Assembly (NCBI GenBank): GCA_947446645.1 | Contig: CANFHA010000010.1 | Span: forward strand, 124,001 to 188,000 | Direction: 5' to 3' | DNA from: Chitinophagaceae bacterium | GTDB taxonomy: Bacteria; Bacteroidota; Bacteroidia; Chitinophagales; Chitinophagaceae | Length of the DNA: 64,000 bases | Shown: positions 9,421-18,781 of the stretch, in pieces | Layout: each line of letters starts with the position of its first letter | How positions within the stretch are numbered: the first letter of the stretch is position 1 | The notes under the pieces: generated by a model | The model's database searches: none | The model's input: only the letters and a program-made list of their open reading frames with translations | What the model was told of the DNA's origin: nothing | Made by a program: the position numbers and the translations under genes

Positions 9421-10485
9421 ATGGAATTGAGAATCGATGAAATAAAGCTTACTCAGTACTCCCGTGGCGCAGGTTGCGGATGTAAGATAGCGCCCGCTGT
9501 GCTTGAGGAGATCTTAAAATCAAATATGCCAGCTTCCTTTAGTGAGCATCTGCTGGTAGGCAGTGGCACGAATGATGATGCCGCGGCTTACGACATGGGC
9601 AACGGTTCTGCATTAATAGCTACAACCGACTTCTTTATGCCCATAGTAGACGATGCATATAATTTTGGCCGTATAGCTGCAGCCAATGCCATCAGCGATG
9701 TGTATGCTATGGGCGGCAGCCCGCTAATGGCAATTGCCATACTCGGCTGGCCGGTGGAGCAGCTAACGGTCGCTGTGGCCCGGCAGGTACTTGAGGGGGC
9801 TCGTTCCATTTGCGCAGAGGCAGGTATCCCCCTCGCCGGCGGCCACAGTATAGACAGTACAGAGCCTATATTCGGATTGGCAGTCAACGGCCTTTGCTTA
9901 ATCGAAGACCTGAAGAGAAACAGTACCGCTAAGGTGGGCGATGTCTTATTCTTGACCAAGCCGTTGGGCACAGGCGTGCTCGCTACTGCGCAAAAAAGAG
10001 GTGTACTGGAATCTGCACACCAGCAGGCGCTAACGCTTCAAATGACAACGTTAAACAGTGCAGGCAAAGCGTTGGGTAAAATAAAGGGAGTAACTGCAAT
10101 GACCGATGTTACCGGTTTTGGCCTTGCCGGGCATTTAATTGAGATGGCAGAAGGAAGTGGCTTGTCTGCAGAATTATATTATTCCGCTGTGCCTGTTATG
10201 GACGGAGTAAAAGAATACCTGGCACAGAGAATAGTACCCGACGCTACTTACCGCAACTGGAACGCTTACAATAGTAAAATTTCATTCGATCCTGGCGTGG
10301 ATGTCATGTCTGCATTTAGTTTGCTGCCTGATCCGCAAACAAATGGCGGGCTGCTGATAGCGGTTGAAGAAGGCGCAATTGACGAAGTCGTTAAACTATT
10401 AAATGACTTTAATCTGGCAGCGTTCGCTAAGCCAATAGGGAAAATGGTGAGCAGGGGTGAAAAGGCAATAGTAGTGAAGCCATAG
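9421..10485 (+). CDS. selD: Selenide, water dikinase
   Basis: Makes selenophosphate from selenide and ATP in the cytoplasm. 354 residues, full length. The active-site motif 'GAGCGCK' gives Cys19 and Lys22, equivalent to E. coli Cys17 and Lys20. This is a cysteine form, not a selenocysteine form. The AIR-synthase-like fold motifs 'TTDFFMPIVDD' and 'TDVTGFGLAGHL' are present. It lies 12 bp downstream of selU, so the pair forms an operon supplying selenium for tRNA. No selA, selB or selC is visible in the window. Confidence 0.96.
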   Translation: MELRIDEIKLTQYSRGAGCGCKIAPAVLEEILKSNMPASFSEHLLVGSGTNDDAAAYDMGNGSALIATTDFFMPIVDDAYNFGRIAAANAISDVYAMGGSPLMAIAILGWPVEQLTVAVARQVLEGARSICAEAGIPLAGGHSIDSTEPIFGLAVNGLCLIEDLKRNSTAKVGDVLFLTKPLGTGVLATAQKRGVLESAHQQALTLQMTTLNSAGKALGKIKGVTAMTDVTGFGLAGHLIEMAEGSGLSAELYYSAVPVMDGVKEYLAQRIVPDATYRNWNAYNSKISFDPGVDVMSAFSLLPDPQTNGGLLIAVEEGAIDEVVKLLNDFNLAAFAKPIGKMVSRGEKAIVVKP

Positions 10486-10534
10486 TTTGTAAAATTAAGA
10501 GTGTATTTTGTTTTTATGAAATAATTCAAATCCT

Positions 10535-11158
10535 ATGCCGCAATTTGATCCGCGTGTAGACGCCTATATTGAAAAGTCTGCCGATTTTGCAAAGCCAATA
10601 CTGCTGCATCTTCGTGAGCTTGTACATGCGGCATGCCCGGAGGTGGAAGAGACCTGGAAGTGGAGTTTTCCTGTGTTTGTGTACAAAGGCGCTATCATGT
10701 GCAACATGGCCGCTTTTAAAGAGCATGCCGTATTCGGCTTCTGGAAAGCAGCGCTCCTGTCTGATGTTGATAATATATTAACCGTCACTGACAGGCAAAG
10801 CATGGGACATCTTGGAAAGTTACAAAGCGTAAAAGATCTCCCTAAGAACACTGTGCTGAAAAAGTACATTAAGGCGGCAATGAAGCTGAATGAGGATGGC
10901 ATAAAAGTGCCGGCAAAACCTAAGCCGGCTGCCGGTGAGAAGAAGGAGGTAATAGTACCTGCTTATTTTATCAGCGAGCTGAAAAAAAATAAAGATGCAG
11001 CCAAAGTATTCAAGGCCTTCAGCTATTCTAACAAGAGGGAATATATAGAATGGTTTGAAGACGCAAAGACCGAAGAAACCCGAAACAAACGCATGGCACA
11101 GGCACTGGAATGGATCGCCGAGGGAAAAAGCCGGCATTGGAAGTATAAGAACTGCTAA
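10535..11158 (+). CDS. DUF1801/YdeI-family protein
   Basis: 207 residues. The N-terminal two-thirds match the DUF1801 fold ('VDAYIEKSADFAKPILLHLR', 'WSFPVFVYKGAIMC', 'FGFWKA'). The C-terminal part ('YFISELKKNKDAAKVFKAFS', 'KREYIEWFEDAKTEETR') matches the YdeI/OmpD-associated tail, rich in Lys and Arg. Members have been linked to bacteriocin or peptide resistance in some species, but the biochemical role is unknown. It lies 49 bp after selD and could be read through from that operon. It converges on the glycosyltransferase operon. Confidence 0.8.
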   Translation: MPQFDPRVDAYIEKSADFAKPILLHLRELVHAACPEVEETWKWSFPVFVYKGAIMCNMAAFKEHAVFGFWKAALLSDVDNILTVTDRQSMGHLGKLQSVKDLPKNTVLKKYIKAAMKLNEDGIKVPAKPKPAAGEKKEVIVPAYFISELKKNKDAAKVFKAFSYSNKREYIEWFEDAKTEETRNKRMAQALEWIAEGKSRHWKYKNC

Positions 11159-11161
11159 GCG

Positions 11162-12622
11162 TCATTTTATTTTTTTCAGCAGGTAGCTGTGTGTTACAGG
11201 ATATTCCTTGATAATGTTTCTTTGCGCGTTTAATGATGTTAGATTTTCAACATAATAAAAATCATAGTCGCCATCTGGCCCTGACCGGTCTACCGGGGTT
11301 AGCCAGTCCAGATTTTTTGTAACCCGGTAAAAATTTATAGAAGGCTCATAAAGCCAGGTAATACCCAATGTGGTTTTCTTCTCCTGACTTTTCGCCGCTT
11401 CACTAGCAAGATCATTCAGCATCCTTTTTGTCGCAGCATCATACTCCCAATTATAGGTAAATGAAAGATTAGCAGTTCGGCTAAAATGATAAACAGATGC
11501 TCCGGACAGGGCTACCAATAATATCAACGCAGGCAATTTTATTGCTTTTTCGCGACCAGCAATTATGCTAAGAAAAAAAATCACGACGAAAATAAACAGA
11601 GGGACCAGGAAGAGGGCATAGCGTTCCTCCAGGAATTTTGTCCCCAGCAGGATGTGCTGAGCAGTGCATACGGCAATTATCAGCAACAGAGTTGAAATAA
11701 ATAGCAGGCCGTGTGTGCTTGCGACATCCCATTTTTTTCTTGCGCCATTATAGAATAGAGTTACAATTAGTAAGCATGGGACAATGGCAACAATCACCTG
11801 GACGATCGAAACTATGCCATTGTATGATTGGTGATATAGGAAGGTATCTATTAACGTTCCCACAGTATCATCCCAAAATCCCTTTTCGCCACCAAAATAA
11901 AACTGGTTCGCCTGTCGCAATATCCTTATGGGCTCGTAGCATATGGCAAGCATGATTGCCAGGGTGATAAACACCACCACATTTTTACGGAGAATAATTT
12001 TGAATGCCGTTTTTAAAGGTTTGTACTCATAGAAGAGGTAGGCTTCATACATAATAAACAACACCGCAAGATAATTGAGCAGTGCAAAATTGGACAACAC
12101 GGATAAACATGCGGCGATAAAACTTGCAACAAGGTAGCCATGCTTGCCGGCTTTGATAAAAGCGGCGAAATACCATATGCTCATTATCATAAAGGTTATC
12201 GCCATAGCGTATCCGCGCGCTAATGAGAAAAAATCCAGGAGGTACGGGTTGACATTTAATAGCAGAAACCCGCATAAAACTGCAGTTTTGCTACCCGTGC
12301 CTTTTAATAGTTTAAACGTAAAAAGCAGGTAAAGGCAGTGTGCAATAAGGCTCTGTAACCGTAATGAAAATTCACTGTTGCCCAAAACGCCCTCAAAAGC
12401 CTTCATGAACAAGGTATTGAGAATGTGATTGTTTGCGGAAATATAAGAGGTGTTGTTAGAAATTATATCCATGATGCTATTATGCACCATGTAGTTATAG
12501 GTCAGGCTTTCATCATGCGTAAAGGATAAAGAGTATGCTCTGTAGCCGGTATATGCCAGTAGTATGGTCGCTACGATAAAGCAACTCCATTTTACAACCG
12601 GGCTTACTTGCGAGTCAGGCAT
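11162..12622 (-). CDS. GT-C-type membrane glycosyltransferase-like protein
   Basis: 486 residues with about ten membrane helices and a soluble C-terminal tail of about 85 residues. 'FTHDESLTYNYM' just after the first helix places Asp-Glu in the outer loop, as in GT39/PMT-type GT-C enzymes, which use polyprenyl-phosphate sugars outside the membrane. Last gene of a four-gene minus-strand run, 69 bp after the previous stop codon. The repeated protein type suggests these enzymes glycosylate cell-surface proteins or lipids, but donor and acceptor are unknown. Confidence 0.7.
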   Translation of the reverse strand: MPDSQVSPVVKWSCFIVATILLAYTGYRAYSLSFTHDESLTYNYMVHNSIMDIISNNTSYISANNHILNTLFMKAFEGVLGNSEFSLRLQSLIAHCLYLLFTFKLLKGTGSKTAVLCGFLLLNVNPYLLDFFSLARGYAMAITFMIMSIWYFAAFIKAGKHGYLVASFIAACLSVLSNFALLNYLAVLFIMYEAYLFYEYKPLKTAFKIILRKNVVVFITLAIMLAICYEPIRILRQANQFYFGGEKGFWDDTVGTLIDTFLYHQSYNGIVSIVQVIVAIVPCLLIVTLFYNGARKKWDVASTHGLLFISTLLLIIAVCTAQHILLGTKFLEERYALFLVPLFIFVVIFFLSIIAGREKAIKLPALILLVALSGASVYHFSRTANLSFTYNWEYDAATKRMLNDLASEAAKSQEKKTTLGITWLYEPSINFYRVTKNLDWLTPVDRSGPDGDYDFYYVENLTSLNAQRNIIKEYPVTHSYLLKKIK

Positions 12623-12691
12623 TAAATTTAGTTAGGTTGGTTACAATGATAGCAAAAAAATGTGGCCTGTTAATTTCGAAAATACCATTTC

Positions 12692-14227
12692 CTAATGTAG
12701 TTTGTATATCCTCATAATGGTGCTGTTTAGCACGTTTATTTCCATGCTTATATTATGATATTCATGGTCGTCCGGGTGCGTATTTCGATATGTGGCGACG
12801 AAATAGTCAGGATTTTCGTTTGTGCTTACACGCACAATCCGTTTTCTGTCCTGTTCGTTTAGCAGCATAATGCTGTTGTCGAGCGCTGGGTGAAACGCCA
12901 CCCGGATAACCGGTGCACTATCGTGCGCTACAATGTACGCCAGTCCTTGCTTTTGCGATACCGCCCAGTAGTCCATCTCCAGGTTGTTTTTTATGTGATC
13001 TTTTTTCCGGGATACAAACTCATTCAGATATACCGACTGGAACGGGTGATTTCCGATCATAAAGCAGGCTACCAACACTATCTGCAGCCCGCAAAGCGTA
13101 ATTGTCAGCAACTTTGTACGGTAAGCGAGCAAGCGGTCAATCGCGTGTACCCCCAGCACAGCAAACGGCGCAGAAATAAAATAGAGATGGCGCCAGTCAT
13201 CGTATACCACAGAATTCAAAAATATAACCATAACCACTGGCAACAGAAATAATGCTATGCAAATAAGGTAGAATCGTGTTTGGTTATTTTGAATACCAAT
13301 CACAGGCTTTCTAATGAAAACGGTCAGGGTTAACGCTGTACCGGCAAAACCAGCTAATAGCCAGATAATTGGTGTACTAATGCAAAACCATTCCGGCACA
13401 TATATCCATGGCAGGTTAGTGCCTTTGTATAGTATGCCGTTGAAAAGTATATCCCCCTGCCAACGTACAAAGTGCGACATCATACCATAGCACTCAGCGA
13501 AATTATGAACCGGGCTGCCCCACAGTGTTGGCCAGAAGAGGATAAAAGTTGCGCAAAAGCTGGTAATAAAGAAAGCAAACAGCAGTGTAGGGTGAATGAT
13601 ACTCTTTCTGTTCAAAAGGGCAATTACTATATCAATACCTATCACGGCCGCAAGGACTACCGGCAGTAAAATGCCCGGCATCCGTATGCTGCAGGTGAAC
13701 CCGCAAGCTGCTCCCAACAGTAAATACCACTTTGCTTTCTGCGTTGTAAACGCCATATAGCTTAGTGCTATAGAGATCATAAACATGGACGTAAAAGGTA
13801 TGTCCTTACTGTTGAAAAATGAATGGGCATATAACCTGGGCTGAAGCACAAATAACAGGAAGCCCACGCATGCAACCATTTGTTTTCTGCTAAGCTTTAA
13901 AAACAGCAGGTATCCGCAAAATGCACTGAACAGGAAGAAAAGATGAGTAACTAAATGCCGCATCTGGTATATGCCCTTTGTATCTGCATAATGGAAGGGC
14001 TGTTCAAAAAGTATCAGAAACAATTCGAAGCCTGAGCCGTGGTCACGGTCCACGTAAGTTGGTAGTTTGTGATCTCCATTAAAAACATAGTCGTAATATA
14101 CATAGCCCATCTCGCGTGTCACGGGTTCATCCCACGACACGCCATAGTCTTTAAACGTAAAGACACTTAATACGGCAAACAGGAAAAATAATAGCAGGCC
14201 GGGAGTATAGCGCCTTATAAAGTTCAT
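12692..14227 (-). CDS. GT39-like membrane glycosyltransferase
   Basis: 511 residues with about eleven membrane helices. 'DYGVSWDEPVTREMGYVYYD' in the first outer loop carries the acidic catalytic residues expected of the dolichyl-phosphate-mannose mannosyltransferase-like family. 'LYAHSFFNSKDIPFT' farther on is a second recognisable family segment. A soluble tail of about 110 residues follows the last helix. It lies 17 bp downstream of the neighbouring GT-C-like gene, so they are co-transcribed. The substrate is unknown. Confidence 0.75.
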   Translation of the reverse strand: MNFIRRYTPGLLLFFLFAVLSVFTFKDYGVSWDEPVTREMGYVYYDYVFNGDHKLPTYVDRDHGSGFELFLILFEQPFHYADTKGIYQMRHLVTHLFFLFSAFCGYLLFLKLSRKQMVACVGFLLFVLQPRLYAHSFFNSKDIPFTSMFMISIALSYMAFTTQKAKWYLLLGAACGFTCSIRMPGILLPVVLAAVIGIDIVIALLNRKSIIHPTLLFAFFITSFCATFILFWPTLWGSPVHNFAECYGMMSHFVRWQGDILFNGILYKGTNLPWIYVPEWFCISTPIIWLLAGFAGTALTLTVFIRKPVIGIQNNQTRFYLICIALFLLPVVMVIFLNSVVYDDWRHLYFISAPFAVLGVHAIDRLLAYRTKLLTITLCGLQIVLVACFMIGNHPFQSVYLNEFVSRKKDHIKNNLEMDYWAVSQKQGLAYIVAHDSAPVIRVAFHPALDNSIMLLNEQDRKRIVRVSTNENPDYFVATYRNTHPDDHEYHNISMEINVLNSTIMRIYKLH

Positions 14228-14244
14228 TAGTTGCCGGTTTCTTA

Positions 14245-15582
14245 TTATTTATTTAATAATTTTCTATCCTCATCAGTCACTTTCAGTTTGCCGAATGTGC
14301 GCCAGTAAAATGCCCGGTTTGTAAAATCCCATGCAGTTAAGCTATTGGTCAACTGGTAAGACTGGAACGTGTTTAATGCCATCAAAAAGACAAAAACAAA
14401 CGAGGCTCCTATAGTGATCGCAATCTTATTTCTTGAAAATAGCCATTCTATCAAAATGGCCAGAGGTATTGCCACTATCGCCATTGCTTCTATTAGCGGT
14501 CGTGCACCAAAGCTACCGCCATAGGACCATTGATGCCAGCTGAAGACGATGTAAATATTTACCGCCAGGTACACCGATATTAAAGCAGCGAGGCGCTTAT
14601 GTTTTTTGGCCAGTAATACCAGGCCAAGTACTCCAAAGAAAGCGACAGGTGTATATACAAACCACCCTTTCCTGTAGCTGAAAAGGCCTTTCCATATTTC
14701 CGGCGAACCGAAATCAAAGCCCTCCTCCTGGTAAGAAAAATACACCCAATGCCCGGTTACATATTTCCAGTAGCTGAGTTGCAGCATCAACACCGAAACA
14801 AAAACAATGAACGCAGTCACAATGGTTGGAAACTGCCTTTTGTAAAAGCGGAGCCTGTCAACAAAGGTGCCGGTGTATATCCAGCAGAGTGGCAACAATG
14901 CTACCACAGCGTTTGTGGGCCTCACAATTATTATAAGGCCCAGCAGCAGGCCTATGAGTATAGCGTTTGTTTTCTTTTCATTTCTATACCAGTTGTCTGT
15001 TGCAGAAAGTAAGAAACAAAACAGAGCAAACGAAAACGGGTGAGACATGCCCGTGTTAAAGACGGTATAGAAATACAGGTTAGTGCCAAAGGCAATAAGC
15101 AACAGTGTAACTGCTGTTGCTCCTTCAGAAAAATACCGCCGCAAAAAACGTCGTAAAACATATAGTCCGGCAATAACCCAGAATACGCCCGCCAGTATAA
15201 CGCTCTCCATATACGGGAAGCTATATCCATCTATAGCGTGAGGTGTATTCGCCAGGCTGATGCAGTACCAGTGTGCCACTAAAAAGAAAGGCAATTCAAA
15301 CAAGCCTGTGCCCACGGGATACTTATTAAGTTTCATTCCCTCAGGTTGTGCATAAATCCCGTAGGATATGTCATGATTATTTAAGCTGTACTTCTGGGTT
15401 ATTCCGGGGTAAAACTGCAGTTTACCAACATCATGATAAATAAAGGCAGCGGGCAGATAAAGATAGTATCCGCTTGGGTCCCAGTTTACCGTTATGCGGT
15501 CCTGCCAGTACGATATGTTGAACACTATGTACACATACATAAACGCAATAAAGGCAAGGGATATTTTTGACTTTGTAAGCAT
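14245..15582 (-). CDS. Multi-pass membrane protein, GT-C glycosyltransferase-like
   Basis: 445 residues with about eleven membrane helices. The first outer loop has 'NWDPSGYYLYLPAAFIYHD', resembling the acidic loop of GT-C proteins. Later 'GSFGARPLIEAMAI' is a segment often seen in bacterial GT-C-like proteins of unknown specificity. It lies between two similar genes (49 bp after the upstream stop codon, 17 bp before the next start), so it belongs to the same operon. Specific activity cannot be assigned. Confidence 0.65.
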   Translation of the reverse strand: MLTKSKISLAFIAFMYVYIVFNISYWQDRITVNWDPSGYYLYLPAAFIYHDVGKLQFYPGITQKYSLNNHDISYGIYAQPEGMKLNKYPVGTGLFELPFFLVAHWYCISLANTPHAIDGYSFPYMESVILAGVFWVIAGLYVLRRFLRRYFSEGATAVTLLLIAFGTNLYFYTVFNTGMSHPFSFALFCFLLSATDNWYRNEKKTNAILIGLLLGLIIIVRPTNAVVALLPLCWIYTGTFVDRLRFYKRQFPTIVTAFIVFVSVLMLQLSYWKYVTGHWVYFSYQEEGFDFGSPEIWKGLFSYRKGWFVYTPVAFFGVLGLVLLAKKHKRLAALISVYLAVNIYIVFSWHQWSYGGSFGARPLIEAMAIVAIPLAILIEWLFSRNKIAITIGASFVFVFLMALNTFQSYQLTNSLTAWDFTNRAFYWRTFGKLKVTDEDRKLLNK

Positions 15583-15631
15583 CTTAAGACTACAATATTA
15601 AACATAATCTGCACTTCGTAGCCTGCCCCTT

Positions 15632-16933
15632 TCATACAACCCCAATGGAGGAGCTTCTCCTGATGCTGTATCGGGCCTGCTCGCATAGGATAGCAATCGA
15701 AACAAAGTTGCCTGCACACATCAGGTATTCGTACGGTACTTGTATCAGGAACAAAAAAACGGCCAGGTAAATTTTAAAGGAAGACATAAGAAAAATCCTG
15801 GTGTTTATTTTATCTTTCCTAAACCAGTACCACGTACCAAGAATTACTGTAACCAAAATTGAGCATACCAGGTGCGTCTTCTGAAGCAGCTTCACCCGGT
15901 CCATCACAGGCAGGTTGGTAAATCTCGTATAAAAATAATAGCCGAATCCGGTTCCGGAATACAACTGTATCGGCCTGTTGTCTTTGTTCAGATGTGTCCA
16001 TTCAAAACGGGCTGCGTCATCGTAATATTTATAGCATTTGTAAAACAGCTGGGTATCCTTGCTTAAATAGGGAATTATGTACAAAATGGTTACAACAAGA
16101 ACTGTTGTGGCAAACGCGAAATATAATTGCTTGCGGTTTTTTGAAACGAATAAAATAAAGCTATACAAAGGGATCCAAAGTACCAGGCTATAGCGCGACA
16201 ACAGGCAAAAAGCAATGATTATTCCTTGGAGCACTCCGTTTTTCTGGTTTAGACCGGAAATAAACATCATATAGTATGCTGAAATAAGCAACTCTACCGA
16301 AGCCTCTACTATACCTTTATTTGAGCTGCTGAACAGTATATAGTTCGAAGCAAAAATCAACAAAGGCATAGCAGCTCGGAGCATCGGTGAAGAGGCTTTT
16401 GCGCTACGAATACAAAGCCATACTGCTGCTATGCACCACGCAGTATACGGTATCCACCTATAGTCGATATGCAGTATTTCTGCGATTGAGAAGGGTATCC
16501 ACTGCATCGGTAGGTAAGTAGGCATTTGCGGAAATCCGAAATCATAAAAAATGTCGTAGGGGTATTTACCTGCCAGTAACCTCTTGCACATGATTTGGAT
16601 TGATGGAATAATATCAGAACTTTCTATGCTAAGTGGTCGCAAATGAAAAAAGTGATCGTATTGTGTGCCTAAGATTATTAGTGCCAGGGCGAGCAATGCA
16701 GTTACTGCATAAGAAAATCGTCGACCGTTTGCTGGCAGAGATGTTTCCTCAACTAGTTCGTTATAAAATTTATAAATAACAATGAGCCCAATAAATATGG
16801 AAGTGAGGAATAAACCAATCGCATTTTTACCCTGCGTAAGTATGCCGTTTCTAAAAAAATAATAAAGGAATAAATTTTCAAGAATAATTAATAGAATCAG
16901 GGCAGCAGTCGTATTGCGTTGCTTATTGTTCAT
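15632..16933 (-). CDS. GT87/DUF2029-like membrane protein
   Basis: 433 residues, first gene of the four-gene membrane glycosyltransferase run. About eleven hydrophobic helices. After the second pair of helices comes 'SSDIIPSIQIMCKRLLAGKYPYD', which resembles the outer loop of mannosyltransferase-type GT87 proteins (acidic residue followed by a 'G.yPYd' turn). No soluble catalytic domain. The 185-bp gap upstream, shared with divergent purE, should contain the operon promoter, but no clear TAnnTTTG element was seen for this strand. Confidence 0.6.
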   Translation of the reverse strand: MNNKQRNTTAALILLIILENLFLYYFFRNGILTQGKNAIGLFLTSIFIGLIVIYKFYNELVEETSLPANGRRFSYAVTALLALALIILGTQYDHFFHLRPLSIESSDIIPSIQIMCKRLLAGKYPYDIFYDFGFPQMPTYLPMQWIPFSIAEILHIDYRWIPYTAWCIAAVWLCIRSAKASSPMLRAAMPLLIFASNYILFSSSNKGIVEASVELLISAYYMMFISGLNQKNGVLQGIIIAFCLLSRYSLVLWIPLYSFILFVSKNRKQLYFAFATTVLVVTILYIIPYLSKDTQLFYKCYKYYDDAARFEWTHLNKDNRPIQLYSGTGFGYYFYTRFTNLPVMDRVKLLQKTHLVCSILVTVILGTWYWFRKDKINTRIFLMSSFKIYLAVFLFLIQVPYEYLMCAGNFVSIAILCEQARYSIRRSSSIGVV

Positions 16934-17118
16934 CTTAGATAAGGATTGGGCACTAAAAGTATTTATTATTTTCTATTTATAACACACGCTAAAGCTGATC
17001 TATGACTTCTACACTAAAAAGCTGCAAGGTTAATAATAAGATATTCAGATTCAGTGGATAAGTTTCTTTTTGTATCACTGCATATCAAATTAATTTCACT
17101 GAAAGCATTTAATCTACT

Positions 17119-17574
17119 ATGAAAGTAATGATCATAATGGGGTCGCAGACCGATGAAGCCGTAATGCAGGAATGCAGCAAATGGCTCAGATGGTTCCGTA
17201 TTGAAAATAATATGGTTGTAGCATCGGCCCATCGAAATCCGGATAAGGTTCGCGAGCTGATGGTAACCGCTAAGGATAACGGCTACGGCGCAGTGGTAGC
17301 AGCAGCAGGCATGGCCGCAGCATTGCCCGGTGTATGTGCGGCTTATACATCGCTGCCAGTCTTAGGTGTTCCGCTTGATGGTGGCTTACCGGGTGGTATT
17401 GATGCATTGTACAGCATAGTACAAATGCCTGCAGGGCTACCTGTCGGTACGCTTGCTGTTGGTAAGGCAGGTGCCCGCAATGCTGCTGTGTTGGCGGCAC
17501 GCATCTTTGCACTGTCAGACAAGGCTGTGGCAGACAGGCTCGAAGAGTTCAAGGCAAATGAATACAGGATATAA
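17119..17574 (+). CDS. purE: 5-(carboxyamino)imidazole ribonucleotide mutase-like protein (PurE)
   Basis: 151 residues. Class I PurE converts N5-CAIR to CAIR in purine synthesis. The nucleotide loop 'IMGSQTDEAVM', catalytic-histidine motif 'ASAHRNP' (His38) and 'LYSIVQMPAGLPVGTLAVGKAG' are clear. Oddly, the loop written 'GGAAHLPG' in E. coli reads 'GMAAALPG' here (65-71 region), so the second conserved histidine (E. coli His75) is Ala68. The following segment is glycine-rich, 'DGGLPGGID'. No purK lies beside it. It is either a divergent working PurE or a relative with a changed activity. Confidence 0.8.
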   Translation: MKVMIIMGSQTDEAVMQECSKWLRWFRIENNMVVASAHRNPDKVRELMVTAKDNGYGAVVAAAGMAAALPGVCAAYTSLPVLGVPLDGGLPGGIDALYSIVQMPAGLPVGTLAVGKAGARNAAVLAARIFALSDKAVADRLEEFKANEYRI

Positions 17575-17705
17575 CAGCTGACTGCTTTCAGGGCTCCTGT
17601 ACAGGGTTTATTGGCATAGTATTTGAACTGGATAAAAATAACACGTTCTTAATAAAGCCATTGCTAGTGAAATTGTAGTTTTATTTAACCTTAAAACGAA
17701 ACACA

Positions 17706-18722
17706 TTGACAGAAGCCATCATTAACCTGGAAACAGTAAACCCCATCGAGTTTTTCGGGGTAAACAACAGCAAATTCGAGATTCTGAAACGCAAATTTCC
17801 TCTCCTTAAGTTGTTGTCAAGGGGCACACAGATCAAGATCTCCGGGCAGCCAGATGAGGTAGAGGCTGCGCAGGTGAAAATTGGTCAGGTAATCCAATAT
17901 CTTGAGCGTAACGGCCATCTTTCGGAGAACTATTTTTCCAAAATATTGGGTGATGACGAACAGGGTGATACTGCCGGTGAGGATCCCGCAAATAATGATA
18001 TACTTGTATTTGGTCCCAATGGCAGGGTAGTGCGTGCAAAAACGCAGAACCAGAAGCTAATGGCGCAGGCGAGCGAAAAAAATGACATCATATTTGCCAT
18101 AGGTCCGGCAGGTACCGGTAAAACGTATACTGCTGTTGCACTTGCAGTTCGCGCACTCAAAAATAAAGCTGTTCGTAAGATTATTCTTACCCGCCCCGCA
18201 GTGGAAGCAGGTGAAAGCCTCGGCTTCCTCCCAGGTGATCTGAAGGAAAAAATTGATCCATATCTGCGCCCGCTCTATGATGCGCTGGATGATATGATAC
18301 CAAGCGATAAGCTGAACTATTATATGGCTAACCGCATAATAGAAATTGCTCCGCTTGCCTATATGCGTGGCCGTACGCTGGATAATGCATTCATTATTCT
18401 TGATGAAGCGCAGAACTCTACTGACCTGCAGCTGAAAATGTTCCTTACACGTATTGGTTCATCTGCCAAGGCCATTATCACAGGTGATCTCACGCAGATA
18501 GACCTTCCCAAAAATCAGAAATCAGGGCTCATAAAAGCCACGCGCATTTTACAGGATATCGAAGGTATTGCTTTGATAAAACTGGACGAGGCTGATGTGG
18601 TGCGCCACAGGCTGGTAAAGTCTATCATACGTGCTTACGACAAAGACCTCGCAAGAGAGGAAGAACTGGAGGAAAAGCGCTCTGCCGAATTCCAATCCCG
18701 GCGAGACCCTTCAGCAAAATAA
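17706..18722 (+). CDS. phoH: PhoH family ATPase/RNA-binding protein
   Basis: 338 residues. The N-terminal ~100 residues form the KH-like module seen before PhoH domains ('LLSRGTQIKISGQPDEVEAA'). The ATPase core has the Walker A motif 'GPAGTGKT' at 133-140, Walker B 'FIILDEAQNST', and 'TGDLTQIDLP'. PhoH proteins are cytoplasmic NTPases linked to RNA metabolism, and their exact role is unsettled. The start is TTG at 17706; the next in-frame methionine would remove the N-terminal module. It ends in a strong terminator. Confidence 0.92.
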   Translation: MTEAIINLETVNPIEFFGVNNSKFEILKRKFPLLKLLSRGTQIKISGQPDEVEAAQVKIGQVIQYLERNGHLSENYFSKILGDDEQGDTAGEDPANNDILVFGPNGRVVRAKTQNQKLMAQASEKNDIIFAIGPAGTGKTYTAVALAVRALKNKAVRKIILTRPAVEAGESLGFLPGDLKEKIDPYLRPLYDALDDMIPSDKLNYYMANRIIEIAPLAYMRGRTLDNAFIILDEAQNSTDLQLKMFLTRIGSSAKAIITGDLTQIDLPKNQKSGLIKATRILQDIEGIALIKLDEADVVRHRLVKSIIRAYDKDLAREEELEEKRSAEFQSRRDPSAK

Positions 18723-18744
18723 TAGCAACAACATTTTAAGACAG

Positions 18745-18771
18745 AACGCTCCTTTAAGGAGCGTTTTTTTT
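18745..18771 (+). terminator. Intrinsic terminator of phoH
   Basis: Near-perfect AACGCTCC/GGAGCGTT stem with a 5-base loop, followed by eight T residues. It lies 22 bp after the phoH stop codon and just before the convergent SGNH-like gene. Confidence 0.92.
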
Positions 18772-18781
18772 GTGGGCCAAG

